52,350 bases of DNA from Burkholderiales bacterium (GTDB taxonomy: Bacteria > Pseudomonadota > Gammaproteobacteria > Burkholderiales > Burkholderiaceae_E), in NCBI GenBank assembly GCA_027487815.1, contig JAIYCW010000051.1, forward strand, positions 1 to 52,350, given 5' to 3'. Positions 26,820-35,771 of the stretch are shown here, piece after piece. Below the pieces are notes generated by a model. It saw nothing but the letters and a program-made list of their open reading frames with translations, was not told where the DNA came from and ran no database searches. The stretch's first letter is position 1. Each line of letters begins with the position of its first letter. The position numbers and the translations under genes were made by a program.

Positions 26820-26840
26820 AGCCAGCTAGTGTAGCTGGCT
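26820..26840 (-). promoter_or_regulatory. Hairpin abutting the tatD start codon
   Basis: AGCCAGCTA and TAGCTGGCT form a perfect nine-bp stem with a three-base loop. On the leftward transcript its 3' arm ends at the base before the AUG. It therefore covers the place where a ribosome-binding site would lie. No U-run follows. It may limit tatD translation or be a processing site. Confidence 0.5.
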
Positions 26841-26885
26841 TGGGGAGCAGTCAGGCAAAAGGCAGTATTGACCTACAACAACGAC

Positions 26886-27263
26886 TCAAAGCGTGTGGGT
26901 AGGCCGGGCCGCCTTCAAAGCACCGCCAATCAAATTCTCGATTCGGGCGCGAGCCGCTTCGCCATTTTCGTTGGACGCGAATTGCACGCCAATCCCCTGC
27001 CCTCGGCCTGGAGTGCCGGCGGGGGTGATCCAGACCACCTTGCCGGGAATCGGCATTTTTGTCGGGTCGTCCAAAAGCTGCACCAGCGCAAAGATATCGT
27101 CTCCAATCTTGGCCGGACGGGTCGACGGAATAAAGAGGCCGCCGCCTTTCAGAAAGGGCATGTAGGCAGCGTAGAGCGCCGCCTTTTCCTTGATCGCCAA
27201 AGACAATACGGCAGGCCGCGCTCCAGCGCTTGGCGCTACGGCTTCCTGTGCATTTGTCTCCAT
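26886..27263 (-). CDS. PilZ-domain protein
   Basis: A 125-residue PilZ-fold protein. LYAAYMPFLKGGGLFIPS, IGDDIFALVQLLDDP and GKVVWITPAG match the PilZ family of type IV pilus proteins, in which c-di-GMP binding is often lost; the RxxxR and D/NxSxxG motifs are not evident here. It probably supports pilus assembly or twitching. It follows holB after four bases, the standard holB-pilZ-tatD arrangement. Confidence 0.9.
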   Translation of the reverse strand: METNAQEAVAPSAGARPAVLSLAIKEKAALYAAYMPFLKGGGLFIPSTRPAKIGDDIFALVQLLDDPTKMPIPGKVVWITPAGTPGRGQGIGVQFASNENGEAARARIENLIGGALKAARPTHTL

Positions 27264-27267
27264 GGTT

Positions 27268-28293
27268 CTAGCCTTTCTTAACTATGACTTCGCTATATCG
27301 ATCCAAAATCCGTTCGGCAAACAGCCTGGCGTTCAGGGGATGCCGCAGCAGCGGCCGCTCTCTGGCCAACCATTGCGAAAACCCGCTCAAGTCCCAGGGC
27401 GACAACCGCGCTACAAGATCACGCAACCGCCCTGAAGCCTCCGGAAACCGCCTTGGCTCCAATCGCATCGCCACGCGCTGCAGGTCCTCAACCCAGGCCG
27501 CAAGCAACGGAACCCATTGCACCGGAGCCACTGCTTGAAGCTGATCAGCCACTTTCGCCACTTCAGTGTCGGGCAAGCTGGCCAGCAGCTCCATCACACT
27601 CCGATGGGTGGCTGCCTGCGCCTTATCGGCGTAAATCAATGCTTGAGAGGGTCGACCGCCCGCGAGTCGCACTACACGTTCGGCCTCAGGTCGGTCGATG
27701 CCGAGCTTCGCACCCAGCCAACTCACCAAAGCGTCAGGCGTCGGCAAAGGAACCCGAAACTGCAAGCATCGCGAGCGAATCGTGGCCGGTAGAGCCTGGG
27801 CCTGATCGCTGGCCAGTAAAAAGAGTGTTTGGGGGATGGGCTCTTCCAGCGTTTTGAGCAAGGCGTTGGCTGATTCCGCAGTCAGGCGGTGCGCAGGATC
27901 AATTTGCACGATGCGCCACCCGCCCCGATGCGTGCCCACCGAAAGAAAATCACTGAGTGCACGGATTTGCTCGATCTTGATGACTTCGCTGGGTTTGGTG
28001 GAAGACTTGCGCTGAGGTTCGTCTTCGCCCTCCTCGATTTCAACCAGCGCCAGTGCCGAGGGCTGCACCCTGCGGTAATCCGGATGTGACCCCGAAGCCA
28101 GCCAACGGCAACTGCTGCACTGGCCGCAAGCCATGGAGCCACCTGCTACCGCTTCACACAACACCAGGGCTGCGAAGGCACTCGCAAGCGGCTCAGGATC
28201 GCAACCCTCCGGCCCTTCAAGCAACCATGCATGCCCAGGTCGACTGCGACTTGCGGCTAATTGTTCAAGTGATTTCTCATGCCAAGGATACAA
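27268..28293 (-). CDS. holB: DNA polymerase III subunit delta'
   Basis: Part of the clamp loader. A AAA+ protein lacking a functional P-loop, as normal for delta': GPEGCDPEPLASAF stands in place of the Walker A. The zinc module CGQCSSCRW is clear, followed by HPDYRRVQP, EQIRALSDFL, ANALLKTLEEP (Walker B and SRC region) and ATIRSRCLQFR. The family starts at YPWH, so I place the start at the TTG at 28293 (341 residues); a TTG at 28323 would overlap tmk by 26 bases. No good ribosome site marks either, so the start is uncertain. Confidence 0.93.
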   Translation of the reverse strand: MYPWHEKSLEQLAASRSRPGHAWLLEGPEGCDPEPLASAFAALVLCEAVAGGSMACGQCSSCRWLASGSHPDYRRVQPSALALVEIEEGEDEPQRKSSTKPSEVIKIEQIRALSDFLSVGTHRGGWRIVQIDPAHRLTAESANALLKTLEEPIPQTLFLLASDQAQALPATIRSRCLQFRVPLPTPDALVSWLGAKLGIDRPEAERVVRLAGGRPSQALIYADKAQAATHRSVMELLASLPDTEVAKVADQLQAVAPVQWVPLLAAWVEDLQRVAMRLEPRRFPEASGRLRDLVARLSPWDLSGFSQWLARERPLLRHPLNARLFAERILDRYSEVIVKKG

Positions 28294-28297
28294 ATAA

Positions 28298-28936
28298 TCA
28301 ATAGCTTGCAAAGTAATTCTCAAGTTGTTTCTTGATCTCTTCCACAGAGTTTTCGGCGTCGATCAAGATAAAGCGACGCGGAGTTTCATCCATGCGTCGC
28401 CGATAGCCCGCCCTTACCGCGTCAAAAAAATCGCGGTCTTCCTGCTCAAAGCGATCAGCGGCTCTGGCTGCCGCGCGGCGTTGGGCAGCCACCTCAGCAG
28501 GGAGGTCAAACCAAAGGGTGAGGTCGGGATGGCAGTCGCCTTGTACTTGAACTTCAAGCGCCTTTAACCAGTTCCAATCAACCCCGCGCCCACCGCCCTG
28601 GTAGGCAAAGGTGGAGTCGGTAAATCGATCCGAGACTACCCAGTGCCCGGCAGCTAAGGCGGGTTGAATGACAGTGCTGACGTGGTCGGCCCTGGCAGCA
28701 AAGGCAACCAGCACTTCAGCTTGGGCTGTCATCGAAGTTTGCAACATCACCTCTCGCAATGCCTCGGCTGCCGGTGTACCCCCGGGCTCGCGGGTGAGAA
28801 CCACGGCGAGCCCACGTGCACGAAGCAACTCGACTACATATTGAATATGGGTGCTTTTTCCAGCGCCATCAATACCCTCAAAGGTGATGAAGCGGCCTCG
28901 AGCTGGCGCGGAGGAAGGCTTGGGTGAAGATGTCAT
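28298..28936 (-). CDS. tmk: Thymidylate kinase
   Basis: A 212-residue kinase converting dTMP to dTDP. RFITFEGIDGAGKSTHI contains the P-loop, TREPGGTPAAEALRE the dTMP-binding DRX/REPGGT motif, and VVSDRFTDSTFAYQGGGRG the second nucleotide-binding region. AAARAADRFEQED marks the LID. The ATG overlaps the mltG stop by four bases. Confidence 0.98.
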   Translation of the reverse strand: MTSSPKPSSAPARGRFITFEGIDGAGKSTHIQYVVELLRARGLAVVLTREPGGTPAAEALREVMLQTSMTAQAEVLVAFAARADHVSTVIQPALAAGHWVVSDRFTDSTFAYQGGGRGVDWNWLKALEVQVQGDCHPDLTLWFDLPAEVAAQRRAAARAADRFEQEDRDFFDAVRAGYRRRMDETPRRFILIDAENSVEEIKKQLENYFASY

Positions 28937-29988
28937 GGTGATTTGGCAGCGGGACGAGGACGTAACTGAAAGCGGGTCACCGCCTGATTATGCTGGCTTA
29001 AAGTCTCGGAGAACTCGCTCGATCCATCGCCCCGCGCCACAAAGTAGAGGTGCTTGGTCGCAGGCGCCTGGATGATGGCTTGCAGCGATGCTGCACTTGG
29101 CAGGGAAATCGGCGTAGGCGGCAAACCACCGCGGGTGTAGGTGTTAAAGGGCGTATCGGTTTGCAGATCGGCGCGCCTCAGGTTCCCCTTGAAGCGCTCC
29201 CCCATTCCGTAAATGGTAGTGGGGTCGCTCTGCAGCATCATGCCGATCCTCAGCCGGTTCAAAAACACGGCGGCCACTTTTCCTCGATCAGCCTCCAGGC
29301 CCGTCTCCTTTTCAACAATCGAGGCCAACACCAACAGCTGATATGGCGTGCGCAAGGGTACATCCGCAGGCCTAGCCTCCCACGCCTGATTCAAGCGCTT
29401 GACCTGCAGCTGATAAGCCTGGCGATACACCTCCAGATCGCTGCTTCCGGGCGCAAAGCTATAGGTTGAAGGAAACAGCCAGCCTTCGTGCGCGCCTTCA
29501 ATGCCCAAATGCTTGGCCAATTCAACATCGCTCCAGCTCTGGGTGTCCTGAGCAAGCTCGGCATGAGCGCGAACTGCGGCGCGTGCCTGGCGCCAGGTCC
29601 AGCCTTCGAGAATTCTGAGTTCGACCTTAAGCACCTCGCCGCGCACCAACTTGTCCAGCAGCTCGCGCACCGTCAAAGGCTGGCGGAGCTCATAAAGACC
29701 CGACTGGATTTTGTTAGCGTCGCCTCGCAGCCGCATCGCCAACTGAAGCAAGCTCGAGTTGCGTTGAACCCCCTGCCTGGACAAGGCTTGCATCGCCTGC
29801 TGGGCACCCATCCCTTTTTCAATCCGTACGCGAAGCGGCTGACCCGCTTCAGCGGTTTTAAGCACAACAGGTGACTCCGCATACCAGCGCCACGCGCCCC
29901 AGGCAGCGACTGCCCCCGCAAGGGCGAGCACCACAACCAAGGCCAACAGACCTCGCAGCCAGGGATTCGGAAGGGTTTTGGGCTTCAT
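28933..29988 (-). CDS. mltG: Endolytic murein transglycosylase MltG
   Basis: A 351-residue inner-membrane YceG-family lytic transglycosylase that cuts nascent glycan strands. Residues 11-33 form one membrane helix; the LysM-like segment and catalytic domain follow. The catalytic Glu226 lies in LASIVEKETG, and the substrate block FLNRLRIGMMLQSDPTTIYG and YNTY-like FNTYTRGGLPPTPISLPS are present. First gene of the leftward mltG-tmk-holB-pilZ-tatD-ank run, divergent from ygfZ. Confidence 0.97.
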   Translation of the reverse strand: MKPKTLPNPWLRGLLALVVVLALAGAVAAWGAWRWYAESPVVLKTAEAGQPLRVRIEKGMGAQQAMQALSRQGVQRNSSLLQLAMRLRGDANKIQSGLYELRQPLTVRELLDKLVRGEVLKVELRILEGWTWRQARAAVRAHAELAQDTQSWSDVELAKHLGIEGAHEGWLFPSTYSFAPGSSDLEVYRQAYQLQVKRLNQAWEARPADVPLRTPYQLLVLASIVEKETGLEADRGKVAAVFLNRLRIGMMLQSDPTTIYGMGERFKGNLRRADLQTDTPFNTYTRGGLPPTPISLPSAASLQAIIQAPATKHLYFVARGDGSSEFSETLSQHNQAVTRFQLRPRPAAKSP

Positions 29989-30031
29989 GCGATCATCAGG
30001 GTATCAAAAACTATTGCCTCGCCTGCCATCC

Positions 30032-31018
30032 ATGACATTGCCTGCCTTTGCGCCTTCAGTTACCCAGTTTCTTTGCCCTGAGTGGAGTGTGCTCAGGTTC
30101 GAAGGGCCGCAAACCCGAGAATTCCTGCAATCCCAGCTCACCAACGATGTGCTGACCCAAACCCCCGAGCGCGCCCGATTGAATGGTTTGTGTTCTCCCA
30201 AGGGGCGGTTGCTGGCGTCGTTTCTCGTGGTGGTTCGCTCCGACGAGGTGGTTGATCTTGTGGTCTCATCCGATCTTGCGCCCGCCTTGCTCAAGCGCTT
30301 GTCGATGTTTGTCCTGCGCACCAAAACCAAAGGTGCACTGGCCAGCCCTGCGCTTCAGGTGGCCGCAAGCACGGCTCCTGCCACGGTCGGGACGCAAGAC
30401 GGCGGACCAGACTATGCCATCGCACAAAAAGATGACCAGCTTTGGATACGCTTGCCTCGGACCCAAGCACAACCACTTTCCAACCAATCCGATCCATCGG
30501 GATCCATCGATCGCTGGCTGGGGCTTGTGCCTGAGGCAGCCTCGATCGCCATGCCCGATCCGGTCATTCATCAACACTGGCTTGAGCTCGAAGTGCTATC
30601 TGCCATCCCGCGTATTACCACCCCCACGCAAGACTTGTTTGTGCCGCAAACCATCAATTTCGAGCTACTGGAAGGCGTGAGCTTCACCAAAGGCTGCTAC
30701 CCCGGGCAGGAGGTCGTTGCACGCAGCCAATATTTGGGCAAGTTGCGGCGGCGTATGGGTTTGGGATACCTCGCTGTACTTTCTGGCCAGGCTGATTTGG
30801 CTACTCCGGGCGTGGATGTTGTGGATCCTGCAGGACAAGCCACAGGCCGTGTCGTCATGAGCGCGCAGGCCACCGGTGGCGGGCAGTGGGTTCTTTTCGA
30901 AGCGCCGACCGAAGCAATGCAAGACAGCAGCTTGAGCGTGAATGGGCAAGCGATCAAACTCGCTCCGCTGCCGTACACCATCCCTGAGCCTGTAGCTCCA
31001 ACCCGACCCAAGCTCTAG
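30032..31018 (+). CDS. ygfZ: Folate-binding iron-sulfur repair protein YgfZ
   Basis: A 328-residue GcvT-like tetrahydrofolate-binding protein involved in Fe-S cluster enzyme maintenance. The hallmark KGCYPGQEVVAR motif has Cys222; FLQSQLTNDV and GLCSPKGRLLASF are the N-terminal signatures. I chose the ATG at 30032; the frame extends to 29978 but that would overlap the divergent mltG start and add a non-conserved N-terminus. Confidence 0.95.
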   Translation: MTLPAFAPSVTQFLCPEWSVLRFEGPQTREFLQSQLTNDVLTQTPERARLNGLCSPKGRLLASFLVVVRSDEVVDLVVSSDLAPALLKRLSMFVLRTKTKGALASPALQVAASTAPATVGTQDGGPDYAIAQKDDQLWIRLPRTQAQPLSNQSDPSGSIDRWLGLVPEAASIAMPDPVIHQHWLELEVLSAIPRITTPTQDLFVPQTINFELLEGVSFTKGCYPGQEVVARSQYLGKLRRRMGLGYLAVLSGQADLATPGVDVVDPAGQATGRVVMSAQATGGGQWVLFEAPTEAMQDSSLSVNGQAIKLAPLPYTIPEPVAPTRPKL

Positions 31019-31023
31019 TTCGC

Positions 31024-31371
31024 ATGCGTCCATCCGCAGTGCAGTTTTTCTGCTATTACAAGGCCTCTGCCAACCAAGCGCAGGCGATTGAAGCGGCCCA
31101 AGTGCGCCTGTTCGCCTTGGTTTGCGAGCTGGCACCATTGAGCTTTAGCCGCAAGATTGCCCCCGCGCTGGAGTCCGGCGCCTCGGTTGGTCAGGCCAAT
31201 GATACTGAGCCTTTATTCACCTGGCTGGAAGCAGCCTCACTGCCACTCCATCTATCACCGGAGCAGTGGCTTGAAGCCTGGGGCGCAGCCACAACGCAAT
31301 CGGGCTTGGCCGCCTTGCTGCCCCATGGCCAACATATCGAATGGTTCGAGGCTGTGCCCCCATGTGCCTGA
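31024..31371 (+). CDS. DUF4936 family protein
   Basis: A 115-residue protein of unknown function. The opening FFCYYKASANQAQAIEAAQ and the C-terminal HIEWFE resemble the small DUF4936 proteins found downstream of ygfZ in Burkholderiales; the assignment rests on size, pattern and position. It starts five bases after ygfZ and overlaps the NRDE gene by 10 bases. Confidence 0.75.
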   Translation: MRPSAVQFFCYYKASANQAQAIEAAQVRLFALVCELAPLSFSRKIAPALESGASVGQANDTEPLFTWLEAASLPLHLSPEQWLEAWGAATTQSGLAALLPHGQHIEWFEAVPPCA

Positions 31372-32186
31372 TCGCACTTGCGCTATGTTCGCCGCATGAG
31401 CAGGCCACGCTTGGGCTTCACACTATTGTTGTGGCGAATCGGGATGAAGCCTATGCGCGCCCGACTGCACCAGCCCATTGGTGGCAACCCGACCTCAGCG
31501 CCGCGCAGAGCAATCCAAACCCCTGGATCTTTGGTGGGCGGGACCTGATTGCAGCGGGATCCTGGCTCGGCGTCAGCACCACGGGTCGGTGGGCTGCGAT
31601 AACGAATGTACGTGAAGGCATCAAGCCCGCGGCTAGCCCAAATCAAGCTTCGCGGGGTTTGCTGGTTTCTCAGGCGCTTGCCAATCAGCCATTGGAGCCA
31701 GTATCAGCGCATGCTGGTTTTAACTTATTGGTGGGCTCGCCCCAAGGTGTAACCCTTTCGAGCAACCGGGGCACACTAAGCCCGCGCATTCAACAAGAGT
31801 CCTTACCCACCGGGATCCATGCCGTCTCCAACGGGGTGATGCTAAATGATTGGCCCAAGGCTCAGCGACTCAAGGCGGGCATGCGCAAGCAAATGCAGTT
31901 GGCTGGACATCAGCCGCTTTCTATCTCTGGGCGCGAGCAATTCACAACTGCTCTACTTGCCCTTCTCGAGGATGAACAAAGCGCACCCGATCCTGACCTC
32001 CCGGATACTGGAGTGGGCCTGGAAATGGAGCGGCGCCTTTCGCCGATCTTGATACGCTCCGAGCACTACGGCACGCGCGTGAGTACTGTGCTGCTCATCA
32101 CCACCCAGGGCGAAGTCTGGCTCACTGAACAATCCCGCCACGGGCCCGCCACTCAGCGCCAGGCCCGCTTCAGAATTCAGAGCTGA
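31362..32186 (+). CDS. NRDE family protein (TANGO2-like)
   Basis: A 274-residue protein named for the Asn-Arg-Asp-Glu motif, visible as VVANRDEAYARP. GGRDLIAAGSWLGVS, ITNVRE and SNGVMLNDWPKAQR are further family blocks. TANGO2 relatives are linked to heme or lipid handling but the enzymatic activity is unsettled. Start at MCLIALAL (31362), the family N-terminus. The stop overlaps the stop of the convergent fusion gene by 10 bases. Confidence 0.9.
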   Translation: MCLIALALCSPHEQATLGLHTIVVANRDEAYARPTAPAHWWQPDLSAAQSNPNPWIFGGRDLIAAGSWLGVSTTGRWAAITNVREGIKPAASPNQASRGLLVSQALANQPLEPVSAHAGFNLLVGSPQGVTLSSNRGTLSPRIQQESLPTGIHAVSNGVMLNDWPKAQRLKAGMRKQMQLAGHQPLSISGREQFTTALLALLEDEQSAPDPDLPDTGVGLEMERRLSPILIRSEHYGTRVSTVLLITTQGEVWLTEQSRHGPATQRQARFRIQS

Positions 32187-33001
32187 CGCACCATGGTTTG
32201 GTGGGCCACGCCCTCTTCTTCATGGTGAGCACCGCTGGCAACAAAACCATAGCGTGCATAAAACGGCACTGCATGCAGCTGGGCCGCAAGTGCCACCTCG
32301 GTGAGGCCTTGCTCCTTCGCCTTCTCAACCAGACTGGCCAGCACACCGGCGCCCACCGCGCGCTTACGGTGCTTTGCCAACACCGCCATTCTGCCGATCT
32401 TGCCTTGGGGCAGTAAGCGACCGGTCCCGATAGTCTGCCCACAAAGCGTGGCTACACAGTGCAGGCTCACCGGGTCCTGATCATCAATTTCTATCTCAGC
32501 TGCAAAACCCTGTTCGGTCACAAACACCTCATGGCGTACCGGCGCTGCGGCCTCCCGCATCGCATCCCAGCTACCAGTTCGATAAATCACGGGGTCCACA
32601 GTCGATGCCCGTTGACGATACTGCGCAGGGATAGGCTGCGGCTTGCCATCAATCGCATAGACGTAAATCGTTTGAGCCGTGAGCAGCAACTCATCGCCAC
32701 GAAAAATCCCGAAGCCCACCACCATGCTGCTGTTACCGATCCGCTCGGTGCGAACGCCAATATCAATCAACTCATCAAATCGCGCGGGTGCAAAAAACTC
32801 AAGCGTACTTTTCTTGACATACATGCGATCAAAGATCTCGCGCAACCAGCTGGACTCGCCCTGCGCCATTTCCCGCAAATACTCGGTGATGGCCACATCC
32901 AGATAAAGCATGTAGTTGGCGTTAAACACCACCCCCTGGATATCCGCCTCGGCCCAGCGAACACGCAAGCGGTGTACCAACCCAAATTCATTCAACCTCA
33001 T
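32177..33001 (-). CDS. Fusion of hotdog acyl-CoA thioesterase and GNAT acetyltransferase
   Basis: A 274-residue two-domain protein. Residues 1-135 form a 4-hydroxybenzoyl-CoA/YbgC-like thioesterase: RVRWAEADIQGVVFNANYMLYLD contains the Asp in the usual catalytic neighbourhood. Residues 140-274 form a GNAT domain of the ElaA/YjcF-like sort: VRHEVFVTEQGF, GRMAVLAKHRKRAVGAGVL (acetyl-CoA loop) and FYARYGFVASG. One continuous frame with no internal break. It is the last gene of the twelve-gene leftward run and overlaps the esterase stop by four bases. The combined activity is unknown. Confidence 0.88.
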   Translation of the reverse strand: MRLNEFGLVHRLRVRWAEADIQGVVFNANYMLYLDVAITEYLREMAQGESSWLREIFDRMYVKKSTLEFFAPARFDELIDIGVRTERIGNSSMVVGFGIFRGDELLLTAQTIYVYAIDGKPQPIPAQYRQRASTVDPVIYRTGSWDAMREAAAPVRHEVFVTEQGFAAEIEIDDQDPVSLHCVATLCGQTIGTGRLLPQGKIGRMAVLAKHRKRAVGAGVLASLVEKAKEQGLTEVALAAQLHAVPFYARYGFVASGAHHEEEGVAHQTMVRQL

Positions 33002-33951
33002 GATTCAATCTCCAAAGCTTTCACTAGCGCCCTCGCGGCATCCTGATGCGCCTGCAGTGCCATCGGCACCATGCCGCCGTGCTGAAAAAAGGCATGCACC
33101 ATACCGGGATATTCATGCTCCTCCACTGCAACGCCTGCCTCACGGCATCGTTGTGCGAAGGCTTTGCCCTCATCCACCAAGGGATCATATTGTGCATGCC
33201 CGATCCATACCGGCGGCAAGCCCGCAAAGTCCGCCAGCTCAAGCGGAGCAAAGCGCCAATCTTTGCGCTGGTCCTGACGAGGAGCATAGTTCCCAAAGAA
33301 CCATTCGATAGTTGTCGCTTCCAATAGATAACCCTGCGCCAGTCGTTGGTGTGAATCAGTATCCTGAAGCGCGGCCAAGCCCGGATAAATCAACAACTGA
33401 AGTGCCAAAGGCCAGTCGTTGTTGCGGGCGTGAATCGCGCAGGCACATGCCAGGGTACCCCCAGCGCTATCGCCACCCACAGCAATCCTTTGCGCATCCA
33501 CACCCAGGCCTGCGGCCTGATCGCGCAACCAGGCTAATGCTGCAAAAGCATCATCCGCAGCAGCTGGAAACTGATGCTCGGGAGCGAGCCGGTAATCCAC
33601 TGAAAACACCATCGCACCGCTTAAAGCAGCAAGCCTTCGGCACACCCGATCATGGGTTTGCACCGAGCCAATCGTGAAGCCACCTCCGTGGAAGTAAAGC
33701 AAGGCCGGCTGAGGATCGCTCCAAGTCGAAGGCTTGGGCAAGTAATGCCGAATCAGCAGGCGCCGGCTCGGGGCCTCGAAATCAATGACAAGATCATTCA
33801 CCTCGTGCAGCTGCGCAGGCGCCATTTCAAGGGTAACCGCAGCTTTCTCATAGAACTCGCGTGCAGCAACCGCACCCAACTCCCAATAAGGCGCAACCCG
33901 CGAACGCGCTGCAAAATCAAGCAACTTGCGGGTCTGGGGGTCAAGCGTCAT
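32998..33951 (-). CDS. Alpha/beta hydrolase-3, HSL-type esterase
   Basis: A 317-residue family IV (hormone-sensitive lipase-like) esterase. YFHGGGFTIGS is the oxyanion-hole motif, GGDSAGGTLA carries the nucleophilic Ser, YDPLVDEG the Asp and MVHAFFQ the His. No signal peptide, so cytoplasmic. The ATG at 33951 (MTLDPQTRKLLDF) is the natural start and overlaps the upstream epoxide hydrolase-like gene by 11 bases. It would hydrolyse short or medium acyl esters; the natural substrate is unknown. Confidence 0.9.
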   Translation of the reverse strand: MTLDPQTRKLLDFAARSRVAPYWELGAVAAREFYEKAAVTLEMAPAQLHEVNDLVIDFEAPSRRLLIRHYLPKPSTWSDPQPALLYFHGGGFTIGSVQTHDRVCRRLAALSGAMVFSVDYRLAPEHQFPAAADDAFAALAWLRDQAAGLGVDAQRIAVGGDSAGGTLACACAIHARNNDWPLALQLLIYPGLAALQDTDSHQRLAQGYLLEATTIEWFFGNYAPRQDQRKDWRFAPLELADFAGLPPVWIGHAQYDPLVDEGKAFAQRCREAGVAVEEHEYPGMVHAFFQHGGMVPMALQAHQDAARALVKALEIES

Positions 33952-34864
33952 GACGCAAGAAAAACTCGCCAATCCAGTGAGCCACTTCTGGCGCTTTTTC
34001 ATGCGCAATCCAATGCGTGGCGCCAGGCACTTCGATCAATTCCATGCCTGGCACCAGCTCAGGCAAGCCCTCCAAAAGTATCGGCAGCAGGGCAATATCA
34101 TCCTGAGCCCAGATCACTCGGGTGGGCCGATGTACCATGAATTGTTGAGGGTCGAGCTTGAGCTTGGCTGCGCCTGGATCGTCCGCTGTGGGTGGATACA
34201 AGGGTGATGCGCGATACCAATTGACCATTCCAGTCATGGCTCCGGGCTGGCCCCAAGCAGCGTGGTAGGCCTCACGCACTTCGCCCGCAAACCACTTCGC
34301 ACCCGACATGTTCAAAAAGAAATCATCGAGGCGAGCGAAGTCATTGTGCACCAAGGGCTGCTCACAGCCTGGCTTGCGTAGCCAGTTCATGTACTGGCTA
34401 GCCTTCTGTTGCGCGGGATCGTTTGAAAGCGCCCGCCAAAAGGGGATCGCATGTGGTGAATTGATGATCACCAAACGCTTGACCAGCTCGGGCAGCTGGC
34501 TCGCCAAGCCCCAACCAATCGCCCCACCCCAATCATGGGCCACCAAAAACACCGAAGCGTCGGCACCCACCAGGTGACGGACCAAACCACGAATGTCCCC
34601 CATCAACGCGCTGGCTCGGTAGCTCCCCACATCCTGCGGTTTGCTGGACAGGTTGTAGCCACGCTGATCAGGTGCGATCACCCGAAACCCCTGGTCGGCA
34701 AGTAGCGGCATCACGTCACGCCAAGCTCCCCAATACTCAGGAAAACCATGCAGCATCACCACCGTGGCGCGCGGCGCTGGGCCTTCACACAATGCGTAAT
34801 GCAGCCGGATGCCGGTCTGTACCTCGCAGTAAAGCCCGGTTTGTATGGCAGGCAGCGCAGCCAT
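33941..34864 (-). CDS. Alpha/beta hydrolase, epoxide hydrolase-like
   Basis: A 307-residue hydrolase. The oxyanion motif HGFPEYWGAW, the nucleophile Asp111 in VAHDWGGAIGW and His in GATHWIAHEKAP fit epoxide hydrolases and fluoroacetate dehalogenases; the cap contains MVNWYRASP, whose Tyr resembles the epoxide-activating tyrosine, favouring an epoxide hydrolase. It starts five bases after the SDR stop. Confidence 0.86.
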   Translation of the reverse strand: MAALPAIQTGLYCEVQTGIRLHYALCEGPAPRATVVMLHGFPEYWGAWRDVMPLLADQGFRVIAPDQRGYNLSSKPQDVGSYRASALMGDIRGLVRHLVGADASVFLVAHDWGGAIGWGLASQLPELVKRLVIINSPHAIPFWRALSNDPAQQKASQYMNWLRKPGCEQPLVHNDFARLDDFFLNMSGAKWFAGEVREAYHAAWGQPGAMTGMVNWYRASPLYPPTADDPGAAKLKLDPQQFMVHRPTRVIWAQDDIALLPILLEGLPELVPGMELIEVPGATHWIAHEKAPEVAHWIGEFFLRHDA

Positions 34865-34869
34865 GCGCT

Positions 34870-35748
34870 TTAGCCTTGGCTCACCGAGAAGGTCACATCC
34901 TTTTTGTATGAAAAGGGATCGCTCGGATTACGCTGCAGCAAGATATCCTGCATGCGCAGTTCGACCGATTTCAAAATCTTTGGATGAGTCACCAGATAAA
35001 ACCGGTTTTCCCGAATCGCATCAAAGGTCATCTGAGCCACTTGCGCAGCAGAAATCTTGCCACTCGTCACGGCCTTGTCGGATGCAGCTTGGGCAGCCTT
35101 CATCGATTCCGTCGGTTCGGTCGCGTTGTGCAAATCGGCGGGCCGATTGCGCTCGGATTGATGTATGCCGGTGGGCACAAACGCCGGGCACAACACCGTC
35201 ACGCCGATATTGGCATTGGTGACGCGCAAATCATGGAAGAGTGCTTCGCTGATGGTGACAACCCCGTGTTTGCTTGCGTTGTATACCGCCATGGTTTGCG
35301 CGGAAAGCAAGCCGGCCACAGATGCGGTGTTAACGATGTGGCAGCGATCGCCTTGCTTGAGCATGCGTGGCACAAAGGAATGAATCCCGTGCACCACGCC
35401 CATCAGGTTGACCCCCATCACCCATTCCCAATCGGCAAGCGACTGCTCCCAGGCCAAACCACCTGTGGCGACGCCGGCGTTATTGAAAAGCAGATGGACA
35501 GCACCAAAGGTTTTGAAAGCATCGTCAGCCATCGCCTGGACCTGATCGGCCTTGCTCACATCGACCTTGTGCGCCAGCACATTAGCGCCGGCAGCCCGCA
35601 GCTCCTGAGCAGTCGCCTCCAAAGCATCGGCCTGCACATCAGCCAGCACGAGGTTCATCCCCAGGCTCGCGCCAATACGCGCAAACTCGCGGCCAAACCC
35701 ACTACCCGCGCCTGTGATTACCGCGGTTTTTCCTGCAAATTCCTGCAT
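34870..35748 (-). CDS. SDR family oxidoreductase
   Basis: A 292-residue classical short-chain dehydrogenase. TAVITGAGSGFGREFA is the cofactor loop, NNAGVATGG the structural NNAG, and VYNASKHGVV holds the YxxxK pair. Asp in LVLADVQAD suggests NAD(H). The ATG at 35748 has AGAGGGG six bases upstream; the frame upstream would run into the aldolase gene. The C-terminal extension (about residues 235-292) is longer than minimal SDRs. Substrate unknown, probably a hydroxyacyl or alcohol intermediate. Confidence 0.9.
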   Translation of the reverse strand: MQEFAGKTAVITGAGSGFGREFARIGASLGMNLVLADVQADALEATAQELRAAGANVLAHKVDVSKADQVQAMADDAFKTFGAVHLLFNNAGVATGGLAWEQSLADWEWVMGVNLMGVVHGIHSFVPRMLKQGDRCHIVNTASVAGLLSAQTMAVYNASKHGVVTISEALFHDLRVTNANIGVTVLCPAFVPTGIHQSERNRPADLHNATEPTESMKAAQAASDKAVTSGKISAAQVAQMTFDAIRENRFYLVTHPKILKSVELRMQDILLQRNPSDPFSYKKDVTFSVSQG

Positions 35749-35771
35749 GCCATGCCCCTCTTGTGAATTCA

